Shown here piece after piece: positions 35,701 through 44,100 of a stretch of DNA of 64,000 nucleotides. Position numbers and translations under genes: made by a program. Within the stretch, counting starts at the first letter, position 1. Every line of letters begins with the position of its first letter. A model generated the notes under the pieces. The model ran no database searches. It was not told the DNA's origin and saw only the letters and a list, made by a program, of their open reading frames with translations. Source of the DNA: an uncultured Candidatus Melainabacteria bacterium (lineage in GTDB: Bacteria; Cyanobacteriota; Vampirovibrionia; Gastranaerophilales; Gastranaerophilaceae). The stretch is from positions 1 through 64,000 of the forward strand of contig CAKUUG010000002.1 in assembly GCA_934692665.1 (NCBI GenBank), read 5' to 3'.

Positions 35701-35877
35701 AAAACAGTTGTTGAAATAGATGGAATAGAAGATAATATTGACTCCAAATACAATGATATGAAAAAACAATCTATAATTGAACGCTGCGGATATTCTGTAA
35801 TGCGTATTACGAAACGTGAATGGAATATATCAAAAGAAGCATGTTTGGATAGAATAAGACAGGCGGTTGTTGTTTAA
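32767..35877 (+). CDS. SF1 (UPF1/DNA2-like) helicase fused to a nuclease domain
   Basis: A 1036-residue protein. The first 330 residues have no recognised domain. Walker A is YGPPGTGKSQ near residue 340; a long coiled-coil-like insert (about 440-600) follows, as in UPF1/Dna2-type helicases. Motif II is VIIDEASQCD near 658, then GDDKQLPH near 690, HFRSPSP, AHTFQGDE and VAITRAKRK. The last 110 residues form a vsr/MTES_1575-like (DUF559-type) nuclease with CDIVIDKTVVEIDG carrying Asp, Glu and Asp. A single-gene helicase-nuclease like this is a candidate antiphage or DNA-repair enzyme. Confidence 0.8.
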   Translation: MLQSVPSAIKQAFKGSFVKKICNYLHDCVREEVKSSTFRNLKGDKENKWVFLDGDEKIFNNFDAPLLLDGTDSKLTELMIQSEMSLKDKYLIYGYLFLVGKNGKSKKNNEFLTPVLYAPAKLERDGVNIKLSIQEDVLSLNTGAIAQLIQREDEQETDAMLSGLLDVVPELPVTEEKLDIFLTTLKSLVPNIEFSMQTSLANNKQTEDDFYNKETLVDDIIDGNFDFDINATIQNQTKTKPETLSLERMQAVILTTRPTVTAGVLHELTQIADKPSGTIRETVLNVINQEFLESSGQSEIKIDENNITSFFPVTPLSLSDSQEDVIRKIEENDFLAVYGPPGTGKSQTIVNTVAHLISTGKTVLVASRMDKAVDVVADRLNELNAPYLALRAGRSNYQKQLNLELQELLSNKINLNSNIDDDMVADVDDMKDLLKDIKRLEDSVLNILSLEKKYSSLYEEYEITKDSISDLVLLNEKIKFQQLEEAKKIYSTIEEIENKYKKSIFDNIKLFFDYRKIKKLLKLNKVLNEEILKRLPYELNIVMEEAKLTNIEEEINSKGNLHQILRKIKLLKSKQKKLAIDILKNKRRTALKNILSDAQKRRRLMIHSKSLVSRKTNLQNRLLEKEDFKPLLAAFPCWCTTTYAISNSLPLKPAMFDVVIIDEASQCDIASCIPVLFRAKKAIIVGDDKQLPHLSFLEKAKEQSFLSQYGIDDKYQLMWRFRENSMFDLANYYSTVPVLLDEHFRSPSPIIQFSSNEFYAGKIKVMSPDMNLENVVELRVVKDGYVDKDATRNTPECEEIIKTIQEIIIKNKDNENPPTIGVISPFRAQVDLIKKAILKVFDNDTISKYRLDCGTAHTFQGDERDIMLLSWAYAKNSYPQSLMFAQKPNLFNVAITRAKRKLINFISREVNELPEGLLRNYLEYVKKVSSSKFKDTFKNDFEKIVFQAIKEEFPTLDKENKIHAGVNMGSVSCDIVIDKTVVEIDGIEDNIDSKYNDMKKQSIIERCGYSVMRITKREWNISKEACLDRIRQAVVV

Positions 35878-35893
35878 TTTTGATTATAAAAAA

Positions 35894-36667
35894 CTAATTG
35901 TCACCTTGAATTGATTTAGCAAGCCACTCTTTAGCTCTTGGGCCTGCAACTATTTTTCCATCAACCCTTATTCCATAGCCAAATGGGTCTTCGCCTTTAT
36001 TCAATCCATCTATATCAAGGCAAAAAGGACGATATGTCCTAATGTTTCCAAAATGGTCATAAACTGCATCTATTGCTTTAAAACCATTTGTTTCATTAAA
36101 TAATCTGGAATTTTTTAACCAACATTTAGTTATAGAACAATTTTTAAATTCTTCATCAGTTGTAAAAGGAGTATCTCTAATTCCTATATAGCCAAAATGC
36201 GTCCCCGGAGAAGTCTGAAAATACGTAATTCCATCTGTTGTTACTATTTCTGCACCAACATTGTTTTGAGTTTCTAAACAAAATTTATCTAAACTATTTA
36301 CTTCTTTGGCTTCATCTGACCAATCGCCACAATAATGCGAATAACGATAATTTGTATAAGTGGAACAATTGACTTCTTTTGCTGAAACTATATCTGCAAA
36401 TGTCTTACAAAAATAGGTAATGTCATCTTTTACTCCGTTTTTGAGTAAATTTCCATTAGGTCTCATTCCCAAATCCTCATTTTTGTAATATTTGTCTGAA
36501 TTTGTCATCGTTGATATTGTTTGGTATAGCGTTTCATGGGCTTTTTTAAATTTTAATGTATTTTCGTTTGGCTTTGAATGTATTGCAACGGGAATAATGA
36601 CTGCCGTTATTATACCGATTACGGTTAATGTTATCATAACTTCTGCAAGTGTAAATGCTTTTTTCAT
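35894..36667 (-). CDS. Type IV pilin-like protein (copy 2)
   Basis: A 257-residue paralogue of the gene at 20059. It has the same MKKA|FTLAEVMITLTVIG signal and hydrophobic helix, and the same C-terminal block (DIDG, EDPF, YGIR, DGKIVA, SIQG). The middle third differs and carries more cysteines (about seven). AAAGGA lies 5 nt before the ATG. It lies divergent to an XRE regulator gene 117 bp away, as copy 1 does. It converges on the helicase-nuclease gene. Confidence 0.75.
   Translation of the reverse strand: MKKAFTLAEVMITLTVIGIITAVIIPVAIHSKPNENTLKFKKAHETLYQTISTMTNSDKYYKNEDLGMRPNGNLLKNGVKDDITYFCKTFADIVSAKEVNCSTYTNYRYSHYCGDWSDEAKEVNSLDKFCLETQNNVGAEIVTTDGITYFQTSPGTHFGYIGIRDTPFTTDEEFKNCSITKCWLKNSRLFNETNGFKAIDAVYDHFGNIRTYRPFCLDIDGLNKGEDPFGYGIRVDGKIVAGPRAKEWLAKSIQGDN
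36566..36667 (-). repeat. Dispersed repeat: 5' end of pilin-like gene, copy 2
   Basis: Inverted partner of 20059-20160; about 92% identity over the first 60 bases. Confidence 0.6.
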
Positions 36668-36703
36668 ATTTTCCTTTAAAGATAAACTGCTTTATTAAAC
36701 AAC

Positions 36704-36715
36704 ATGATATATCAT
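36704..36715. promoter_or_regulatory. Palindrome ATGATATATCAT over pilin promoter
   Basis: A perfect 12-bp palindrome overlaps a candidate minus-strand -10 (TATATC, 36706-36711) that pairs with TTGCAT at 36729-36734 (17-bp spacer). It is well placed as an operator for the neighbouring XRE protein. It differs in sequence from the dyad at 20008. Confidence 0.35.
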
Positions 36716-36769
36716 AATTTATTAAATCATGCAATATTAAATAATGTTTATAACTTCAAATTAAAAAAT

Positions 36770-36775
36770 TATAAT
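36770..36775 (+). promoter_or_regulatory. -10 box of XRE gene, near-leaderless
   Basis: TATAAT ends nine bases before the ATG at 36785. The leader would be about 2-3 nt long. Confidence 0.4.
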
Positions 36776-36784
36776 TAATACATA

Positions 36785-37105
36785 ATGAATGAAGCTGATT
36801 TTAAAAAATCATTAGGACAAAAAATAAAGAACTACAGAAATCGTCTCAATCTTACGCAAGAGATGTTTTCTGAAAAAATTGGTGTTACTCAAAGACAGAT
36901 ATCTTTGATTGAATTGGGCAAAAGTTTTCCGAGTCCAAAAACCTTGTTGAATATTGTGTCGATTTTAAACTGCAGTTTGAAAGATTTGTTTGATATTGAT
37001 GGTTTTAATAATATCAAAGAATTGAAAATAGAATTAAACAAAATAATAAACAATTTATCTGATGAAAAATTGAAAATAATTTATCAAATTGCGAAAAATA
37101 TTTGA
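36785..37105 (+). CDS. XRE-family helix-turn-helix regulator beside pilin gene (copy 2)
   Basis: A 106-residue protein with a Cro/cI-type helix-turn-helix in residues 9-67 (KIKNYRNRLNLTQEMFSEKI, then RQISLIELGKSF). The tail (68-106) begins LFDIDGFNNIKEL and forms one long helix, the same plan as the regulator at 19566. It is divergent from pilin copy 2. There is no ribosome binding site. mutS2 follows 21 nt downstream on the same strand but has its own -10 box. Confidence 0.8.
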   Translation: MNEADFKKSLGQKIKNYRNRLNLTQEMFSEKIGVTQRQISLIELGKSFPSPKTLLNIVSILNCSLKDLFDIDGFNNIKELKIELNKIINNLSDEKLKIIYQIAKNI

Positions 37106-37111
37106 TTTTTT

Positions 37112-37120
37112 TGGTAGAAT
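37112..37120 (+). promoter_or_regulatory. Extended -10 box, leaderless mutS2
   Basis: TGG-TAGAAT ends six bases before the mutS2 ATG at 37127. No Shine-Dalgarno. Confidence 0.5.
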
Positions 37121-37126
37121 TTACTT

Positions 37127-39475
37127 ATGAATAATTTATCCCATCATCATATAGCTTTAGAAATGGATAAAGTGCTTTCTCGTTTGTCTGATTTTTCTTG
37201 TTCTAAATTAGGTAAAAATCAGTGTTTGAATTTGCCTTTTTTGAAACAAAAAGAACAAATTAAATACGAGCTTGATTTGGTTGATGAAGCAAAAAAAATT
37301 ATTGACAATACGCAGCTTTCTGCTCCAATAAATGAAATATCTGATACTGATGATATTTTTAAACAAAATTACTTAACAATAGAAGAAATAATTTCGCTTG
37401 CAGAAATATTAAGAATGGCTCGATTGAACAAGAATTTTATTTCTAAAAATGAAAATATTGAAAATTTATCTGAAATTGTAAAAAATTTGTACATAAATAA
37501 AGACTTAGAAGATGAAATTTTTAATACATTTGATAGTGAACTAAATGTTGTCGACTGGGCGTCAGATACTTTGAAATCGCTTCGAAATTCATATAAAGAT
37601 AGAAAAGAAAATCTAAAATCCTCTATAAATGAATTGTTATCGAATTACAATTTTGTTGACAATTTGCAAGATACAGTTGTTTCTATGCGTGACAATAGGC
37701 CTGTTTTTCAAGTCAAAGCCAGCTGCAAAAACAAAATCTCGGGTATTGTGCACGATGTTTCTTCGACAGGTTTGACGTATTTTATTGAGCCTAGTTCTCT
37801 TGTTCCGCTGTCAAATAAAATCCGACAAATCGAGCTTGAAATTAAAGCTGAAATCGATAGAATCCTTGCCAATCTGTCTTGCAAATTGAAAGAAATTAAA
37901 CAAGAATTGAAACAAAATCAAAATATTCTATCGAAAATCGATGTCGTTTTTGCAAAAGCAAAGTACTCTATTTATTTGCATGGGATGAGTGCAGAATTGA
38001 CAAGTGAAAAAATAATAGATATTCAATCTATGCGTCACCCTTTATTGATAGATGTGAAAAAAGAAATCGTTGCAAATGATTTTTCTATCGGAAAAGATTA
38101 CAATTGTCTATTAATTACCGGTTCAAATACAGGGGGTAAAACTGTTGCTCTAAAAACAGTCGGACTGTGTGTATTGATGACATGTTTTGGGCTGCATATT
38201 CCTGTATTGGGGGCGAAAATTTTTCCATATTCAAATATATTTTGTGATATTTCTACAGAACAGAATCTGGAACAAGGAATTTCAACCTATTGTGCACATA
38301 TAACAAATATTTCTAAAATTCTGGATGAAGTTTGTGAAAATGATTTTGTTTTGTTGGATGAATTTGGTTCAGGCACTGACCCATCAGAAGGTGCTGCTAT
38401 TTCGAGGGCAATATTGGAATATTTGAAAAATAAAAACGTCCAAAGCGTCGTAACTACTCATCTTGGCGAATTGAAGACTTTGAAATATGAAAACGAGTAT
38501 TTTGAAAACGCAACAGTTCTGTTCGATACAAAAACCCTAGAAGCAAAGTATAGTCTAATTATTGGAATGTCCGGTACGTCAAATGCTATTGATATTTCTT
38601 CTGTATTGGGTCTAAATCCCCAAATAATAAACAGAGCAAGAGAGATATTTTTGGATACAAATTCAAAAAGCTCTAAAATGTTTTCAAAAATTGAAAAAAC
38701 AAACCAAACGCTAATTGAAAAAGAGCAAAAAACAGAACAAAATTTAAAAGAAGCAAAAAAAATAAACACAGAATACACTGAAAAACTGAAAGAATTAAAA
38801 CAAAACAAGAAAAAAGCACTAGATGGCTTTAAAAAGAAGTTCCAAAACCAGCTTGACAATGCGAGAGGTGAAATAAAGGAAATTGTAGAAGCAATCAGAA
38901 AAGAAAAATCTCTCAAAGTTGCAATGAGGTCTTATGATAGATTGAATAGAATAGAAACTTCAATCAGAGAACAGTTTTCAACTTCTGATGACGAGTTGAT
39001 GGAAAAGTATAAAGAATTAAATGTATGTGATTTAAAAATCGGACAAAATGTCTTAATCAAAAAGCTAAATCAAGTTGTATTATTAGATAGTTTGCCTGAT
39101 AAAAAAGGTTTTGTAAAAGTAAAAATTGGAAATATTCAGTCAAAAGTTAAATTGAGCGATTTAGCTAAAACGGATAAAAAACTTGCACCTCATCTCAAAA
39201 AGATACAAGTTTCTTTTGACAATAATGACGGTTTGCTATCGAGACTGGATTTGAGGGGTATGAGAGTAATAGAAGCAATCGATTTTTTGGACAAACAACT
39301 CGACAAAGCCTCGCTTCGTGGTTTGCACCAAATTACTGTTGTTCATGGTTATGGCACTGGTGCTTTGAAATCAGCAATAAACGACTATCTTAAAACTTCT
39401 CCCTATGTATCGAAATTTCGTTATGGCGATGAAACAGAAGGTAGAGATGGTGTTGTAATTGTTGATATATTATAA
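37127..39475 (+). CDS. mutS2: Endonuclease/ATPase MutS2
   Basis: MutS2 is a 782-residue MutS-family ATPase. In different bacteria it restrains recombination or rescues stalled ribosomes. Walker A is ITGSNTGGKT (near residue 330) and Walker B is LLDEFGSGTDPSEGAA. A long coiled coil (about 510-600) precedes the C-terminal Smr nuclease domain (LDLRGMRVIEA; VVHGYGTGALK). It has no mismatch-recognition domain, as expected for MutS2. A leaderless mRNA is likely. Confidence 0.93.
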   Translation: MNNLSHHHIALEMDKVLSRLSDFSCSKLGKNQCLNLPFLKQKEQIKYELDLVDEAKKIIDNTQLSAPINEISDTDDIFKQNYLTIEEIISLAEILRMARLNKNFISKNENIENLSEIVKNLYINKDLEDEIFNTFDSELNVVDWASDTLKSLRNSYKDRKENLKSSINELLSNYNFVDNLQDTVVSMRDNRPVFQVKASCKNKISGIVHDVSSTGLTYFIEPSSLVPLSNKIRQIELEIKAEIDRILANLSCKLKEIKQELKQNQNILSKIDVVFAKAKYSIYLHGMSAELTSEKIIDIQSMRHPLLIDVKKEIVANDFSIGKDYNCLLITGSNTGGKTVALKTVGLCVLMTCFGLHIPVLGAKIFPYSNIFCDISTEQNLEQGISTYCAHITNISKILDEVCENDFVLLDEFGSGTDPSEGAAISRAILEYLKNKNVQSVVTTHLGELKTLKYENEYFENATVLFDTKTLEAKYSLIIGMSGTSNAIDISSVLGLNPQIINRAREIFLDTNSKSSKMFSKIEKTNQTLIEKEQKTEQNLKEAKKINTEYTEKLKELKQNKKKALDGFKKKFQNQLDNARGEIKEIVEAIRKEKSLKVAMRSYDRLNRIETSIREQFSTSDDELMEKYKELNVCDLKIGQNVLIKKLNQVVLLDSLPDKKGFVKVKIGNIQSKVKLSDLAKTDKKLAPHLKKIQVSFDNNDGLLSRLDLRGMRVIEAIDFLDKQLDKASLRGLHQITVVHGYGTGALKSAINDYLKTSPYVSKFRYGDETEGRDGVVIVDIL

Positions 39476-39514
39476 AATTTGTTGAACTATAGTAGATTAA
39501 CCTAACTTAATAAT

Positions 39515-39543
39515 TTGTAATAATTTATAATTTAGAATATAAT
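39515..39543 (+). promoter_or_regulatory. Promoter of nfeD-SPFH operon
   Basis: TTGTAA (39515-39520), 17-bp spacer, TATAAT (39538-39543). Confidence 0.6.
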
Positions 39544-39577
39544 TACGCTATCTATTTTTAAAAATGAGGAGTAATAT

Positions 39578-39997
39578 ATGTGGCAAATTATGTTATGTGT
39601 GGCAATTTTTTCATTGATTCTTGAAATTTTTGTTCCGGCTTTCTTTTTCTTGAATTTTGCAATAGCAGGTTTTGTATGCACAATTATTGCTTGTTTTGTT
39701 CATAGTTTTAGTATTTTGATTGGTGTTTTCAGCGTATTGTCTTTGTTAATGCTATTGATTTTAAGACCAATTTTTCTAAAAATGCAAAACAAAATAAAAC
39801 AAAAGACCGGCATGGAAGAAAAATATGTTGGAAAAACAGCCCTTGTTGTAGAAGATATTGACAAAACCAAAGGTGCAATTTCTATCTATGATGAGCGTTG
39901 GCAAGCAAGAAATGTCGGCGAAGGTACAATTTCAAAAGGAAAAACAATTGAAATCGTAGGACATGAAAGTATTGTAATGAAAGTAAAAGAAATATAA
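39578..39997 (+). CDS. NfeD-family membrane protein (short form)
   Basis: A 139-residue protein with three or four packed membrane helices in residues 1-72 and a C-terminal OB-fold domain (about 80-139; KYVGKTALVVEDIDKTKG, then DERWQARN). NfeD proteins act with SPFH (stomatin-like) partners in membrane microdomains. GAGGAG is close to the ATG. The SPFH gene follows 9 nt downstream. Confidence 0.85.
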   Translation: MWQIMLCVAIFSLILEIFVPAFFFLNFAIAGFVCTIIACFVHSFSILIGVFSVLSLLMLLILRPIFLKMQNKIKQKTGMEEKYVGKTALVVEDIDKTKGAISIYDERWQARNVGEGTISKGKTIEIVGHESIVMKVKEI

Positions 39998-40006
39998 GGA
40001 GGTAAA

Positions 40007-40978
40007 ATGACATATTTTCTGTTTTTGCTATTGGTGTTAGCAATAGTTTTTGTGGCAAAAGGCGTTATTATTGTTCAACAAGCCGAAGTTGTAATTATTG
40101 AGTTTTTGGGGAAGTATTCAAGAACGCTTGAATCTGGTTTGAATTTTATTATTCCAATAGTAGAATCCCCAAGAGGTGTTGCTTGGAAAATTACGCAAAA
40201 AGGTATTGATGGTCGTTCGTATTCGTATGTAAAAGAAAAAACGAAAATTGATTTAAGGGAGTCTGTTTTTGATTTTCCCAGACAATCAGTAATTACAAAA
40301 GACAACGTTTCTATCAGCATCAATGCTCTTTTGTATTTTCAAATTGTTGATCCAAAGTCTGCAGTATATGAAATCCAAAATCTTCCCGAAGCGATTGAAA
40401 AATTGACACAAACTACGCTAAGAAACCTTGTTGGTCAATTAGATTTGGATGAAACATTGGTTTCTCGTGACAAAATTAATGTTGAATTGCGTTCTATTTT
40501 GGATGAAGCTACAAATAAATGGGGTGTAAAAGTAAACAGGGTTGAATTGCAGGATATTATCCCACCGACAGATATTCAAAGTGCGATGGAAAAACAAATG
40601 AAAGCTGAACGTGATAGACGTGCTGCAATATTAGAAGCAGAAGGGCTTAAAAAATCCGCAATTCTAAAAGCAGAAGGTGAAAAAGAAGCAGCAATCAATC
40701 AGGCAGAAGGTTTAAAACAAGCAAAAATATTAAAAGCAGAAGGTTTTGCACAAGCTCGACTTATTGAAGCTGATGCAGAAAAAGAAGCAATCAGAAGAAT
40801 TGAAGAAGCGTTTGACTATAAAGGTCAGCCTGACAAGTATTTGATTGCAATGAAATACTTGGAATCTTTAAAAGAAATAACATCAGGAAAAGACAACAAA
40901 GTTGTTTATATGCCTTATGAAGCAACCGGAATTTTGTCTTCTATTGATGGAATTAAACAAATGCTTACAAAAAATTAA
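40007..40978 (+). CDS. SPFH/stomatin-like protein
   Basis: A 323-residue protein: one N-terminal membrane helix (about 3-22), an SPFH domain (about 25-190; TKDNVSISINALLYFQIVDP), and a coiled coil of Glu/Ala/Lys repeats (about 195-270, ending near EAEGLKKS and EADAEKEA). Members such as QmcA and slipins form membrane cages or microdomains and bind NfeD. AGGAGG is 5 nt before the ATG. A terminator follows. Confidence 0.9.
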   Translation: MTYFLFLLLVLAIVFVAKGVIIVQQAEVVIIEFLGKYSRTLESGLNFIIPIVESPRGVAWKITQKGIDGRSYSYVKEKTKIDLRESVFDFPRQSVITKDNVSISINALLYFQIVDPKSAVYEIQNLPEAIEKLTQTTLRNLVGQLDLDETLVSRDKINVELRSILDEATNKWGVKVNRVELQDIIPPTDIQSAMEKQMKAERDRRAAILEAEGLKKSAILKAEGEKEAAINQAEGLKQAKILKAEGFAQARLIEADAEKEAIRRIEEAFDYKGQPDKYLIAMKYLESLKEITSGKDNKVVYMPYEATGILSSIDGIKQMLTKN

Positions 40979-40997
40979 AATATAATTTGAATCTTTG

Positions 40998-41028
40998 AAA
41001 TGTGCGATGTACTGTCGCACATTTTTTT
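40998..41028 (+). terminator. Terminator of nfeD-SPFH operon
   Basis: AAATGTGCGA/TCGCACATTT (10 bp) then a T-run. Confidence 0.9.
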
Positions 41029-41134
41029 ATACTTTAATAAAAAAGAAAATATTAATAATATGTTTGTTTTGTATGTAAACTTGTTGTACAAAAGCTCTTA
41101 TGTTATTTGATTTATGATTTAAAACAATATATAA

Positions 41135-41162
41135 AAATGGCTCTCATAATTGAGAGCCATTT
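41135..41162 (-). terminator. Terminator of tpsA-like gene
   Basis: AAATGGCTCTCA, a 4-nt loop and TGAGAGCCATTT form a perfect 12-bp stem, followed on the minus strand by more T. Confidence 0.9.
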
Positions 41163-41181
41163 GTTATTTTATAGATTTTTA

Positions 41182-44100
41182 TTAATCTATGTCTTTTTCA
41201 TCATCTTTGGTAGTATTTAATGCGTTTGAATCTTCTTCGCTGATATCAACTTTTGCTGCTGCTGACATAATTGAAGATGTTTGATCAGCTGTTCCATCTG
41301 CTACTGTAGATGATTTAGAGATTTCAACTTGTTCTCTAGGTAGAGTAGTTTGGTTGATATATGAATCCAAATCACCGAAATCAGGATTTACTGGAGGTTC
41401 AGGTTCGCATATATCATCTTTTGTTTTGATGAAATCGTCTGGTGTATATCCTGGAGGAACTACGCTAGAATCGTTTTTAACTTGTTCAGCTGTGATTGTT
41501 TTTCCAGGGTCAACAGTTGTTAATTTTTTATCATAAATTAATTCGAATTCACCAGGGTTGCCATTGTTGTCGAATGTGATTTTGTGAGCTTGGTCAATTT
41601 GGGTAGTTGTTTTGTCTGAAATGTTTCCATCTCTAGTGCTTTCATAGATTTTGTGAGTTGTGCCATCAGGATCAGTCCAAGCTTCGCCTGTTGGTTTCCA
41701 TTCGCTCCATTCACCAAATGTCAAATCGCCACCTGTAGTAGTTTTGTCTTTAGTATTGTAGTTTTTGTCATAAGTGAAGCCGTTTGGAGTTCCATCATTA
41801 TAATCAAGTTTCGGGTCTAAATTGAAACCACCTTGGTCTCTAACAGTAATAACTGGAGTACCATTTGTTTTGTCTGCTATTTTTGTATCATTTGTATCAA
41901 GAGTTAATTTATCTGAAGTTAATTTCTTGATAGAAATTTTGTTATCAGTTGCATTTAATCTGATTTCAGGGCCTTCTTTTGCTGCAATGTTTTCATCCCA
42001 TTTTTGAGTACCTGATTTATAGTATCCTGTTCTGAAGTTTCCACCTGTTGGATCTTTGTCAAGTGCTGCAACATTTTGTGCTGTAAGTTCAACACCAGCT
42101 TCTTTGTTGTCAGCGTTTTTAACATCTAGTGTGATTGAACCGTTATCAGGATTTGCTGAATCTTTAACAACTTCTGTTGTAACAGCTAATTTTGTTTTGC
42201 TGATATCTAAAGTTGTTTTACCTGTGCCGGTTCTGTTGGTAGAAACACTTTGTGGAAATTCTTTAACTGATTTTGCTACATCTGCTGCTGCAGTACCTGT
42301 TACATCATCTGTTGTTACGTTACCGTTTGCATAGATTTTTGTAACTGTGTCTTTTGCATTGGTTGTAGCTTGTTTGATAGTTAAATTGTTCATTATAACA
42401 TCATGACCTGATTCGATAAAGTTTTCAGGAGCTTCTAGAGTAGAATTAACAAATTGATTATCGCCGTTTGTATAGAATTTGTTAGCTCCACCTGCTTTAT
42501 AATCAACATTTACTGATTTTAAGCTGTTTTCACTAGTAAAGACGTTATCTTTTTTAGCATCAAATGCTAATCTGTTACCGTATGTCAATACAGGCATTGT
42601 TGTTTTTTCAGCTGTAATGTTGCCTGCTGTTGATTTAACATTGATGTTGTGTCCGGCTTGGATGTTAGATGTGTTTCCAATATTTACATTAGAATCAGCA
42701 TCTTTTCCGAAATTGATACTATCATTAGAAGTTAAGTTAATATCATTTTTAGCAGCAATTTTTGCTGAATTTGTGATATGTAATGCACCACCTTTTGCTG
42801 TAACGTTTGCATTGTTTCCGGCATCAAGAGTTGATTTGTTAATAGTTGCATCTTTCGCAGCATTAATATTGATGTCTTTTGATGCAGTTAATGTTGAATC
42901 ATTGATATTAACATTTTTTGTAGTTGATTCTAATGTTGTATTTGTTGTTGTAATGTTAGAAGAATTTTTAACATTAACATTGCCTTGTGTTGATGTAACT
43001 TTTAAGTTACCAGCATTTGCAGGAGTAATTTTTAATGTATATCCTATTGCATTTGCTGTACCATCATCGACAAGATCACTTGTACTGTCGTTTGGATTTA
43101 CTCTATTTAGCTTCATACTGTACGCAGCAGCTTTCATAGTCGCTTTATCCATTGTAAAGTCACCATTTGTTTCAAGAGTTATATTTTTAGATACACTTCC
43201 TGAAGCAGTTTTTGGTGAGAATGTTGTATCATTTTTAACAGTTACGTTGTTGATACCTGTTGTATTGTTTCCATAGAATTTGATGTTGCTATAAGCAAGA
43301 GAAGCATTGTCTAAAGTGGTATTTGCACCTTCAACAGACAAATTCTTTCCTGCTGAAATTAATGTTTGGTTTTGTCCGTTTGCCTTGTCGCTTGAAATAT
43401 TAATATTGCCTGCAACTTTGCCATTTGTATATTTTGAAGTAATATTTACATCGCCTGTGCCATGTACAACTGTGTTTTTAATATTAACACTGCTTGCACC
43501 TGAAATTTCAGCATTTTTTGTTTGTGAAGAATCGACGGTATTGCTTGCTTGCAATAATGAATTGTCTACATTGACATTATTATAAGCTATTGCTTTTAAG
43601 TTGCCATCTGAAAGCACTCTTGTGTTTTTAACGTTAACGTCGCCACCTTGTGAATACAATCTTACAGCGGCAGCACTTGCACTTGCAGTACTTGTTGTAC
43701 CTGCGGTTGTAATAACAGAGTCAGATACTTTTAAGTTTTTATCAGCAGAAATGTAAACTTCGCCACCTGTTTTACCTTTTGTATTTTCTGTTTTGCCGTT
43801 TGCAGTTACTGAAGTGTTAACTGTATCTATACGTGAATTTGCAAGTTCAACATTTTTTGAACCAACAATCAATACGTTTCCGTTTTCACCGTTTACAAGT
43901 TTTGTTGCTTTTATTAAAGTGTTTTTAATTTTAATATCAGAACCGGCAGCATTTGAACGGTTTTCTATACGTACATCACCTGAACGAATAGCTGTTTTAT
44001 CTTTTGCCAAGCCTGAATTGTCGATTGATACGGTTCTTGTTACATTATTTTTTGTATCAGCTGCAACTTTATAACCGTTTGTATAACCATTACCCAAATA

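Noticed and set aside
20059..36667. Similar 5' ends of two pilin genes seen as a mobile element
   Set aside because: No inverted terminal repeats, target duplications or transposase; duplication of genes explains it.
38458..38916. 152-codon open frame opposite mutS2
   Set aside because: Phe/Ser-rich shadow of the mutS2 coiled coil.
42617..43276. 219-codon open frame on the plus strand, opposite tpsA
   Set aside because: Shadow of the repetitive, AT-rich tpsA gene; no ribosome binding site and no protein-like composition.
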